Assembly: GCA_020073265.1 (NCBI GenBank)
Contig: JAIQFN010000023.1
Coordinates: 24,738-88,737, forward strand
DNA length: 64,000 nt
Reading direction: 5' to 3'
Source: Terriglobia bacterium
GTDB taxonomy: Bacteria; Acidobacteriota; Terriglobia; Bryobacterales; Bryobacteraceae
Part shown: piece after piece, positions 27,154-34,497 of the stretch
Layout of the letters: every line of letters begins with the position of its first letter
How positions within the stretch are numbered: the first letter of the stretch is position 1
The notes under the pieces: model-generated
Database searches by the model: none
What the model saw: only the letters and a program-made list of their open reading frames with translations
Told to the model about the DNA's origin: nothing
Translations under genes and position numbers: made by a program

Positions 27154-28569
27154 CTAGAAAAGATAGGCGATCCCCAAATCATAATGATCGTTGAGCCGAT
27201 TGCCGGAGGCAAAGTAGGTGGTGCGGACCTGGCCGCCTTCCAGGCTGACAATAACGTTGGGCGCCAGGCGGTACATCGCGTTCGCGAAGTAGGCCTGATT
27301 CTTGCCGATGAAGCCGTAGATCAGATCCGCGTTGCGATCGTCTTGCTGGCCGCCGTAAATGTCGAAGGTCAGGCGCGGCGTGACGGGAAAACGGAGCTGC
27401 GCCCAGCCGCCGTTGCTTCCCACCGATACCCACTTTCCGCCCGGCAGCACGGTGTAACCCTGGCGCAGTCCGCCCACGACGGCGACGTTGCGGCCGTGGA
27501 AATACATTCCGGAAAATTCGAGTTTTTCAAAAGGCCGGAAGAACCAATCCAGAGTGTAGATGTTGGAAGGCAGTGAAAACCTGGCAACGTGATTGCGGTT
27601 CATATGAAAGCCGCCGGCGATCTCGAGGCGGCCGGTTTCGCTCCAGCGCTTCCAGACTTCGAGGCGGGTTTCGGCGCCCGGGCTGGAGTCCTCGGTCGGC
27701 TGACCGGGCAGGGGTGCGGCGTACGAGTTGGGGTCGCTGGTGGTGTTGAGAAGGCTGGTTTGGAAAACGCCCACCTGGGCCCGCAGGCCGGCGTCGTTGC
27801 CCAGCGCGACGCGCTGCTCGATGCGCATTTGCGGCTGCCAGAGCCACAGATTTCCGGCGCCCGTGAGTGGCGAGACGCCGACCTGAGCCAACGAATCGGG
27901 GTCGCGCGGCGAGATGATGGGCTTCTCTTGGCCGAACGAAAAGCTGGTGTGGGTCCAGTCCAGATTGATGGACGCGGTGCGGAGCCGGACCAGGTGATTC
28001 AGCGAAGAGGTGGAGCCGCCGAAGAAGTCCATGTACAGCGATCCGCTCACCTTGCCGCCGGCGAACGTAGCCGGACCATTGAAGAGCAGCCCGAGCGTGC
28101 TTTGCCGGAGCGTTCCGCCGCCGGTGGCATCGCCCGGCAGATACGACGCGATGGTTGGATTATCCGATTGGTTGTTGTAGCGGCCGTTCACGTAAGCGTT
28201 GAACAAAGCCATTCCGGTGATGCGGATGGGAAATTTCTGCGAGGCCTCCACCTTGGTCTGCGCGAGATCCTGGATGCGGCTTTGCTCGACGGCGCGCGAT
28301 TCAGCCAGGGGCTGGTCGTCCTGGGCGGCTGGACCGTCGGAGGACGCGGACGTGGCAGCCGGGTCGGGCGCCCGCAGCGTGGCCAGCTCGTTCCGCAAGG
28401 CGTGAATCTCCTCCGCCATGGCGTGATTGTCCTTCTCCAGCCGATCGAGGCGGGCCAGGACCTCCCGCATTTCGGGAGTGTTCTGGGCGACTGCGGTAGC
28501 CGCCCCGCAGGAGCAAACCCATAGCGCCAGGCATGTGGCGAACGAATATCGAACCGTATGGTAAGTCAT
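27154..28569 (-). CDS. Porin-like outer-membrane beta-barrel protein
   Basis: About 471 residues from ATG at 28569. It has a signal peptide (TCLALWVCSCGAATAVAQ), a coiled-coil heptad segment (MREVLARLDRLEKDNHAMAE, about residues 33-60), an Asp/Ser/Ala linker, and then a long beta-barrel of alternating aromatic and polar strands ending in a C-terminal aromatic (DHYDLGIAYLF), as outer-membrane proteins do. A coiled coil followed by a barrel recalls DcaP/SlpA-type trimeric porins. An upstream ATG at 28629 is in frame but would bury the signal peptide. It is the second gene of the operon, after the response regulator. Confidence 0.78.
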   Translation of the reverse strand: MTYHTVRYSFATCLALWVCSCGAATAVAQNTPEMREVLARLDRLEKDNHAMAEEIHALRNELATLRAPDPAATSASSDGPAAQDDQPLAESRAVEQSRIQDLAQTKVEASQKFPIRITGMALFNAYVNGRYNNQSDNPTIASYLPGDATGGGTLRQSTLGLLFNGPATFAGGKVSGSLYMDFFGGSTSSLNHLVRLRTASINLDWTHTSFSFGQEKPIISPRDPDSLAQVGVSPLTGAGNLWLWQPQMRIEQRVALGNDAGLRAQVGVFQTSLLNTTSDPNSYAAPLPGQPTEDSSPGAETRLEVWKRWSETGRLEIAGGFHMNRNHVARFSLPSNIYTLDWFFRPFEKLEFSGMYFHGRNVAVVGGLRQGYTVLPGGKWVSVGSNGGWAQLRFPVTPRLTFDIYGGQQDDRNADLIYGFIGKNQAYFANAMYRLAPNVIVSLEGGQVRTTYFASGNRLNDHYDLGIAYLF

Positions 28570-28719
28570 CGACCAGAGCAACTCCAATTTCTCCCGCACG
28601 AGGGCGGGTGAATGGCGCTTCGCGAACACGGGTCCCCGACGCGCGCCTTCTCCACGGTTGATTCCATCATCGCAGTTAGCCGATTGTGCCGCGATGGCCT
28701 GCGTCGCGGTCCCCGGCGT

Positions 28720-29394
28720 TCATGGCAGGAAACGATATCCGACACCGTGCACCGTCAGAAAGTGACGCGGCGTGTTCGGATCGGCTTCCAGTTTCTGGCG
28801 CAGACGCACCACGTGGGCGTCGACGGTGCGGGTGTTGGGGAAGGATTCGTAGCCCCATACCGAGTTGAGAATCATGTCGCGGGTGAGCGGCCGGTCGGGG
28901 TTCTGCAAGAAATAACTGAGCAGGTTGTATTCGGCCGGCGTGAGCTTCAGCGGCTCGCCGCGCTTGCTGACGACGCGCCGTTCAAAATCCACCGCGACAG
29001 CGCCGAACTGAGCGATCTTGCGCGCTTCCGGCGAAGTGCGGCGCAGCACGGCTCGAATCCTGGCCAGCAGCTCGCGCGCGCCGAATGGCTTGACGATGTA
29101 ATCGTCGGCGCCGATTTCGAGCAGCAGCACCTTATCCACTTCTTCGCCCACCGCGCTGAGCACGATGATGGGCGTCTTCAGGTTGGCGGCTCGCATTTGC
29201 TTGCAGATCTCGATGCCGCTCATTCCGGGCAGGCGCAGATCCACGATCATCAAGTCGGGCTTCACGGACATGGCGCGCTCAAAACCGGCCTTGCCGTCCG
29301 CTACCAGGACGGGAGTGAATCCCTCCTGTTCGAGCATGATGCCGATGGTGTCGCGCAAACTTTCGTCGTCGTCGATTACAAGGATACTGGACAT
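28720..29394 (-). CDS. OmpR-family response regulator
   Basis: A 224-residue DNA-binding regulator. The receiver domain has the acidic pair DDD (residues 8-10), the phosphoacceptor Asp52 (MIVDLRLPGMSG), Ser80 and Lys102 (YIVKPFG). The C-terminal winged helix (LTPAEYNLLSYFLQNPDRPL, TVDAHVVRLRQKLE, VHGVGYRFLP) is complete. It leads the operon that ends with the HAMP sensor kinase, which is its likely partner. It probably controls the porin and cupredoxin-like genes between them. It is divergent from the AraC-type gene. Confidence 0.97.
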   Translation of the reverse strand: MSSILVIDDDESLRDTIGIMLEQEGFTPVLVADGKAGFERAMSVKPDLMIVDLRLPGMSGIEICKQMRAANLKTPIIVLSAVGEEVDKVLLLEIGADDYIVKPFGARELLARIRAVLRRTSPEARKIAQFGAVAVDFERRVVSKRGEPLKLTPAEYNLLSYFLQNPDRPLTRDMILNSVWGYESFPNTRTVDAHVVRLRQKLEADPNTPRHFLTVHGVGYRFLP

Positions 29395-29559
29395 GAAAAT
29401 AGAGGCTACCTTCGAATCGTAGCGCGTCTTGCGGCCTGAATCCGGTTGGCCCGCGGCTCCACCCGTGCAATTAATCCTGTTTTTACCAAAGATTTACAAG
29501 TTGCTAACGACTGCGGGAGGGCATCCGCCGCATCATGGACCTGTGGAATAGGAGCTTGC

Positions 29560-30537
29560 GTGAGTCCGTGTGCGCCTTCGCCAAGCAGTAGACGAGTAAA
29601 GACCATCATCGAAGACCATCCCGCTATTGTCGCGGCGCCGTCGCACTTTGACTCCGCGTCGGCCGGGGAAGTCCTGAGACGCCGCAGCATCGGATCCTTT
29701 ACTCTGAGCGAGAATCTTTATCCGGCGGGCCTGGCGCTGCCCAGCCACGCTCATCGCGAGTCCTACATAACTTTCGTGATTGAAGGCTCCTTCCGGGAGC
29801 GCTATGACAACGGGGAGATGGTATGCCGGCCGGGAACGGTGCGATTCCTCCCCGCCGGCGAACTGCATTCCAACGAGATCGAGTCCGAGTTGCGTTGTCT
29901 GCACGTCAGTAGCGAGACCGACGTTTTCGACCGGCTGGCCCGCCAGTCGGTGGTTCCGAAAAAGCCCGCGCAGATCAACGGGCTGACGGCTACCTGGCTG
30001 GCGAACCGCCTGTATTCGGAATTCTCGCGCGAGGACACGGCGTCGACGATCGCCATCGAAGGCCTGGTGCTCGCGATTCTTGCTGAAATCGCCCGCGGCG
30101 AAACCAAGTCGCACACCATGCTGGTTCCGGAGTGGCTCCGGCAGGCCACCGAAATCGTGGAGTCGAGATTTCTGGAGCGGCTCAGCCTGGCCGAGATCGC
30201 CGCCGAAGTCGGCGTGCACTACGTGCATCTTTCGCGCCAGTTTCACAAATACAACCGCTGCACCGTCGGCGAGCTGATTCGCAGGCGGCGGGTTCAGTAC
30301 GCCTCCCACCTGCTGGCGCACTCGCAGACTCCGCTGGCCGAGATCGCGCTGATTTGCGGCTTCTCCGATCAGAGCCACCTGTCGTTCCTGTTCAAGCGTT
30401 ACATGGGGATCAGCCCGTCCAAGTTCCGCAGTCTGGCGGGGCAGGATGCGGGGCCGCGGACGCTGGACGGAGTGCGAGGCGGCAATGGCACGACAGGTCT
30501 CGAAGCGGTGGCTCTGCGTGACGGCGACGGCAAGTAA
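29560..30537 (+). CDS. AraC-family transcriptional regulator
   Basis: About 325 residues. The N-terminal cupin-like sensing domain (LPSHAHRESYITFVIEGSFR, RFLPAGELHSNEI) keeps several His and Glu that could bind a metal or small ligand. The C-terminal pair of helix-turn-helix motifs is complete (LSLAEIAAEVGVHYVHLSRQF and PLAEIALICGFSDQSHLSFL, ending KRYMGISPSKFR). I chose GTG at 29560 because AGGAG lies 5 bases upstream. The longer in-frame ATG at 29446 gives an unlikely N terminus. It is divergent from the response-regulator operon, so it could act on that promoter region. Confidence 0.92.
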   Translation: MSPCAPSPSSRRVKTIIEDHPAIVAAPSHFDSASAGEVLRRRSIGSFTLSENLYPAGLALPSHAHRESYITFVIEGSFRERYDNGEMVCRPGTVRFLPAGELHSNEIESELRCLHVSSETDVFDRLARQSVVPKKPAQINGLTATWLANRLYSEFSREDTASTIAIEGLVLAILAEIARGETKSHTMLVPEWLRQATEIVESRFLERLSLAEIAAEVGVHYVHLSRQFHKYNRCTVGELIRRRRVQYASHLLAHSQTPLAEIALICGFSDQSHLSFLFKRYMGISPSKFRSLAGQDAGPRTLDGVRGGNGTTGLEAVALRDGDGK

Positions 30538-30558
30538 CGCCGGCATTCCCGCCCGGAT

Positions 30559-30831
30559 CTAAGTTTCCACCTCGCCGGGGGCGAGTTCATCCACGTAGCA
30601 CCACATCCAGCGCTCGCCCGGTTCGATGGAGCGGATGAGCGGATGACCCACGGCGTGAAAATGCTTGGTGGCGTGTTTGTTCTTGGAAGAGTCGCAACAG
30701 CCGACGTGGCCGCAGATCAAGCACAGCCGCAGATGCACCCAGGAGTCGCCGGTCAGGACGCAGTCTTCGCAGACATGTTTGCCGGTCGAGGTGATCTTCA
30801 CTTGATCGAGGTGCGTGCAGTGCCTTGCCAT
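30559..30831 (-). CDS. UBP-type zinc-finger protein
   Basis: A 90-residue protein that is essentially one ZnF-UBP domain: CTHL, CEDCVLTGD, HLRLCLICGHVGCCDSS and HATKHFHAVGHPLIRS. In eukaryotes this domain binds the C-terminal tail of ubiquitin. In bacteria such stand-alone proteins are common but their ligand is unknown. The start codon abuts the stop of the DUF5996 gene with no spacing, so the two are translationally coupled. Confidence 0.88.
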   Translation of the reverse strand: MARHCTHLDQVKITSTGKHVCEDCVLTGDSWVHLRLCLICGHVGCCDSSKNKHATKHFHAVGHPLIRSIEPGERWMWCYVDELAPGEVET

Positions 30832-31752
30832 TTAACCTCCGATGCGCGCGGCATCTTGCGGGGCGCGCTCCAGCGCCGCGCGATCCCACTTGGCCAGGTT
30901 CGCGCCGGCTGCATAGGTGCTTTCGAGAAACTCCATCAACTCGGCTCCGGGAGACTGGGCCGCGCGGATATCGTCGTACATCAGAAGGAACTCCGACAAT
31001 CCGCTGTGATAGAACGCGCGCGCGGGACGGATGGCATGCGTCTTCAAGCCGGCGGGCTCGGGCGCGGTGTAGGAATAAAACGCAGGACCTTGGATATCTC
31101 CGCCGCCCGGCCAGAAGCCGTGGCTGATGACTTCGTGCGAATAGGCCTCGCGCGAGATGGCGTCCGGCCGCTCAGGGGCGCGGCGGCCGGAGAAACGCGT
31201 CACGGCCAGATCGAAACTCCCCCAGAAGAAATGGACCGGGCTGCACTTCCCGATGAAGCGGGCGCGAAATTCCTTGAGCACCGCATCGGCGGAGACCAGA
31301 ATGCGCCAGAAGCGGTGAGCAAACTCGGGATCGTAGGATTTGTGCACGCGATCCTCGGCGAACGGGATCGGGTTGGGCACTTCGTCGGGCGCGGCGTGAA
31401 TCTTGACGTCGATGTCGAGCGAGTGCAGGGCGCTCATGACATCGCGATAGAAGTCGGCCACGGTGCGCGGAGCGAGGTCGATGGTTTTGGCCACGCCTTC
31501 GCTGGTTTCGATGAGCAGCTTATGCGCGATGAAATCGAAGCGGATTTCGAAGATGCGCCGCTGATAGGGGATCGGCGACGTGGTGAGGCCGCGCGCGCAC
31601 ACGTACAGCGGAACGTTCCACCAATGGTTGACCAGTGGCGTAAGCGCCATGCGGACGTGGCCCACGATCTGGGTCCACATGTGCAGCGTGGCGTAGGTGT
31701 CCTGCCAGGCTGCGAGGGGTAGTTCCGGCCAGGCATCGATGTTCGTGATCAT
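30832..31752 (-). CDS. DUF5996 family protein
   Basis: About 306 residues, soluble, with the recognisable opening WPELPLAAWQDTYATLHMWTQIVGHVRM and the GKCSPVHFFWGSFDLAVTRFSGRRAP segment typical of DUF5996. His, Asp and Trp residues are conserved in the family, which hints at an enzyme or metal site, but no activity is known. ATG at 31752 overlaps the stop of the upstream membrane-protein gene (ATGA). An earlier in-frame ATG at 31851 lies inside that gene and was rejected. Confidence 0.85.
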   Translation of the reverse strand: MITNIDAWPELPLAAWQDTYATLHMWTQIVGHVRMALTPLVNHWWNVPLYVCARGLTTSPIPYQRRIFEIRFDFIAHKLLIETSEGVAKTIDLAPRTVADFYRDVMSALHSLDIDVKIHAAPDEVPNPIPFAEDRVHKSYDPEFAHRFWRILVSADAVLKEFRARFIGKCSPVHFFWGSFDLAVTRFSGRRAPERPDAISREAYSHEVISHGFWPGGGDIQGPAFYSYTAPEPAGLKTHAIRPARAFYHSGLSEFLLMYDDIRAAQSPGAELMEFLESTYAAGANLAKWDRAALERAPQDAARIGG

Positions 31753-32123
31753 GCGAGCCTCGGGTTCAATTCTATTGTGGCAAGTTCGGGATTGGCTGAG
31801 GTGGCAGTTGCTCCGCGAATACTGCTCTGATGTTCGGGCGGTTGAGCACAATGACGGCCGGTGAGAAATGTGAGAAACGCACCCGCCAGCCCGAAGGCGA
31901 GGGCAGCAATGCCTATGCTGAGCATGACGACTCCCATAACACGTGGGTCGTCTGACGAACCCGAAGCTCGCGCCAACGGGATCGATCCTGAAGAGATCAG
32001 GCTTCCCACCACGACAAAAATAATCGGAAACAGCGAAAAGAAGCCAGTGATTCCCGCAACGTTGTAGTAGCCAAGTTTCAACAGACGCAGATGCTCGTCA
32101 TCGCGATCGACAAGTTCGCCCAT
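31749..32123 (-). CDS. Small two-helix membrane protein
   Basis: A 124-residue protein with two hydrophobic segments (VAGITGFFSLFPIIFVVVGSLI and VVMLSIGIAALAFGLAGAFLTFL) separated by a short loop, with a charged N terminus (DRDDEHLRLLKLGYY). The arrangement HLRLLKxGYY followed by two helices is common in Acidobacteria, but I know no function for it. It is the first gene of a three-gene leftward unit with DUF5996 and the UBP zinc finger, joined by an ATGA overlap. Confidence 0.72.
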   Translation of the reverse strand: MGELVDRDDEHLRLLKLGYYNVAGITGFFSLFPIIFVVVGSLISSGSIPLARASGSSDDPRVMGVVMLSIGIAALAFGLAGAFLTFLTGRHCAQPPEHQSSIRGATATSANPELATIELNPRLA

Positions 32124-32176
32124 AAGCCCTCGGCATCTAGTCTACGCAAGTCGGTGGTGGTTGTTGAGGTGTCGGG

Positions 32177-32941
32177 TCACATGCCGAGCAGATTCGGCTC
32201 CAGTTTGGAATAGCCGTGCTCTTCGGCCCAGATGTCCAGCGCGACGGCCGCGATCTCATCCACCATCGGAACGGCGTGGCCGTCCTTGGTCAGGTCCACC
32301 GACTTGAGATAGATGTGGCAAGTGTCGCAGGCATCCACGCGCACCGAGGCGAACTCCTCAGCCTTGTAAATCGGAAGCCGGTCCTTGTCCTCCTCGCCGC
32401 AGTTCCAGCACAGCACGCGGCGAAAAACCCATTCGGTGGAGCAGACCGCGCACAGCAGCCAGCGCTTGGCTCCATCGCCTTCTCCTCGCAGAACGCCCGC
32501 GACCGGCCAGGAACTGCAGAAAGGGCAGGTGCGGTTTTCCGGCGAGGCCTGCACATCGCCTCGCGAGGCGAGATATTCGGCGTAGGGCTGCAACAGGACT
32601 CGCGCGAAAAACCGCCCGTAGGGATCGGCCGCCAGCGTGTGCGCTGCTCCGTCCTCCCAAGCCGACTGAAGCAACGCTTCGACCGCGGCGGGATCATGGA
32701 GCCGGGCTTTGCCTTGGTCCGCAAGGTGCGCGGGCCCGTGACGAGCTACCAGCTCGATCAGTGGCGTGAAGTAGGGCGCCAGCGCGCGCACGTCAGTCTC
32801 GGCTGTGGAACGCAAGGCTTCGAAGATCGGCTTTTGAAAAAGCGCCAGCTCGCGATAGAAGGTGAGCAGGTCGCCGGCGGCGGGATACTTCAGCGCAAGC
32901 TCAGCCGCCCGGCGAATGCGCGCGTCGAAACTCCACTTCAT
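32177..32941 (-). CDS. fdhE: Formate dehydrogenase accessory protein FdhE
   Basis: A 254-residue cytoplasmic rubredoxin-like protein needed to activate formate dehydrogenases. The C-terminal half carries Cys pairs CPFC, CAVC, CWNC and CDTC, which in the family bind iron. The tail DIWAEEHGYSKLEPNLLGM is typical. The longer in-frame ORF running up to 33499 is a shadow over the gamma-subunit gene. The true start is ATG at 32941, which overlaps the gamma stop. It is the last gene of the fdn operon. Confidence 0.93.
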   Translation of the reverse strand: MKWSFDARIRRAAELALKYPAAGDLLTFYRELALFQKPIFEALRSTAETDVRALAPYFTPLIELVARHGPAHLADQGKARLHDPAAVEALLQSAWEDGAAHTLAADPYGRFFARVLLQPYAEYLASRGDVQASPENRTCPFCSSWPVAGVLRGEGDGAKRWLLCAVCSTEWVFRRVLCWNCGEEDKDRLPIYKAEEFASVRVDACDTCHIYLKSVDLTKDGHAVPMVDEIAAVALDIWAEEHGYSKLEPNLLGM

Positions 32942-33606
32942 TCCTGCGGCGGCGGGGAGCCGGTGACGCGCAGGTACCACAAGCGGTGATGCGTCCTGGC
33001 CCAGGCCCGCGAAACCCAGCCCGTGGTGATGGCGGTCATGCTGCCGGGCACGAAGAACACGCCCATGTAGATATGAATGATGAATCCGCCGATGGTGGCG
33101 AGCGCTGCGATTTCGTGCAGCAGCACCGCGAGCGGACGCACCCAGGCCGCCTGGCGCGGAATGTACTCCGGCACCCATAAGAAGAATCCGGTGAGCAGCA
33201 GTAACAGCGCCCCGTACAGCATCAGCCAGTAGAACAGCTTTTGGCCGGCGTTGAAGCGTTCCTGCGACGGGAGCAGATCGTCGCGATTGGCCATGTAGTG
33301 CTCCACGCGATCCAGCCAGCGCCGGTCGGTCTCGGTCATCTCCATGTCGCGATGCCAGAAGTTGTTCATCCACAGGGTGCCCATCAGGAAGACGACGCCC
33401 AGGATCGGATGCCAGAAGCGCGAGGTCGCGCCGCCGCCCAGCACGGACGCCAGCCAGTAAAGGTGCGGCGAGTAAAACGCCAGGCCGGTCGCCAGGCAAT
33501 ACAGATAAGTGATGCCGGTGAACCAGTGCATGACGCGCTCGCGGAACGTGTAGCGCTCAATCTCGCCGGTTGCGCCAGAGGGACGAACATCCGAAGCGGC
33601 GCTCAC
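32938..33606 (-). CDS. fdnI: Formate dehydrogenase cytochrome b gamma subunit
   Basis: A 222-residue inner-membrane di-heme cytochrome b of the FdnI/FdoI type, which passes electrons from the Fe-S subunit to quinone. It has four membrane helices and the expected His residues in RVMHWFTGITYLYCLATGLA, FWHPILGVVFLMGTL, LLHEIAALATIGGFIIHIYMG and HHRLW. GTG at 33606 is the start: AAAGGAG lies upstream and GTGA overlaps the beta-subunit stop. An ORF reading back to 33729 is not used. Order alpha-beta-gamma-fdhE matches formate dehydrogenase-N operons. Confidence 0.93.
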   Translation of the reverse strand: MSAASDVRPSGATGEIERYTFRERVMHWFTGITYLYCLATGLAFYSPHLYWLASVLGGGATSRFWHPILGVVFLMGTLWMNNFWHRDMEMTETDRRWLDRVEHYMANRDDLLPSQERFNAGQKLFYWLMLYGALLLLLTGFFLWVPEYIPRQAAWVRPLAVLLHEIAALATIGGFIIHIYMGVFFVPGSMTAITTGWVSRAWARTHHRLWYLRVTGSPPPQE

Positions 33607-34487
33607 TTGGGTTCTCCTTTGGTCTCTTCTTCCGCGCGCTTGGGGCCGAAGCGAAGATAGTGCGTGGCGACGCCGATGATTCCGGCCGCTATGGCGATGT
33701 TCCCGAGCCACTTCAGCGGGCCTTTCCACAGCCGCACCAGGAGAGGAATCTGCGGATCTTTCGGCAGCCCGCCGTAGCGCTCCGGATGATCCTTGTCGTG
33801 CAGGACGTAGATGACGTGCGTGCCGCCGACGCCGGCGGGATCGTACACGCCCGCGTTTTTATGCGACGAGTGCTCGTGCAATTGCCGGACGCGCGTTTCC
33901 GCCAGCTCCTTCATATCGTCCTTGCTGCCGAAGTGCAGGCAACCGGTGGGACACGCCTTGATGCAGGCCGGTTCGAGTCCCGCGCCCACGCGGTCCGAGC
34001 ACAGCGTGCATTTGTGAACCTTCTTGGTCTCCTTGTTGAACTTCGGAATATTGAACGGACAGCCGGTCACGCAATACTGGCAGCCGATGCAGTGCTCCTG
34101 CTGGAAGTCGACGATCCCGTTGGAATATTGCACGATGGCGCCGTCGGCCGGACACGCTAGCAGGCAACCTGGATCGGCGCAATGCATGCACTGATCCTTG
34201 CGCATCAGCCAGCTCAGCGTGCCATCCTCGGCCACGTGTTCGTCGAAGCGGATCAGGTTGTAGTAGTTCCACGCCAGATCCGGCATGGTCTGATAGGTGT
34301 TGTCGAAAACCGTCTCGCGGAACGGATAGCCGTTCCACTCCAGGCACGCCACCTCGCAGGCCTTGCAGCCGATGCAGGTGGTGACGTCCACCAGCTTGCA
34401 GACGTCGTAATCGCGCGAGGCGTCGCGTCCGGGCACCGGTCCGGCGTGCCCGCTGATGGCTTTGATCTGTAGGGGCCCGTTGCTCAT
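33603..34487 (-). CDS. fdnH: Formate dehydrogenase iron-sulfur beta subunit
   Basis: A 294-residue periplasm-facing electron-transfer subunit with four [4Fe-4S] ferredoxin clusters: CIGCKACEVACLEWN, CMHCADPGCLLACP, CIGCQYCVTGCPF and CTLCSDRVGAGLEPACIKACP. A single C-terminal membrane helix (LKWLGNIAIAAGIIGVATHYL) anchors it to the membrane beside the gamma subunit, as in FdnH. It starts 10 bases after the alpha subunit stop and overlaps the gamma start by four bases. No Tat signal is present, so it is expected to be co-exported with the alpha subunit. Confidence 0.96.
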   Translation of the reverse strand: MSNGPLQIKAISGHAGPVPGRDASRDYDVCKLVDVTTCIGCKACEVACLEWNGYPFRETVFDNTYQTMPDLAWNYYNLIRFDEHVAEDGTLSWLMRKDQCMHCADPGCLLACPADGAIVQYSNGIVDFQQEHCIGCQYCVTGCPFNIPKFNKETKKVHKCTLCSDRVGAGLEPACIKACPTGCLHFGSKDDMKELAETRVRQLHEHSSHKNAGVYDPAGVGGTHVIYVLHDKDHPERYGGLPKDPQIPLLVRLWKGPLKWLGNIAIAAGIIGVATHYLRFGPKRAEEETKGEPK

Positions 34488-34497
34488 CGCGCTCCCG

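Noticed and set aside
32942..33499. Long in-frame N-terminal extension of fdhE (440-codon ORF)
   Set aside because: It lies opposite no real start, covers the well-supported gamma subunit in another frame, and reads as Arg-rich shadow sequence.
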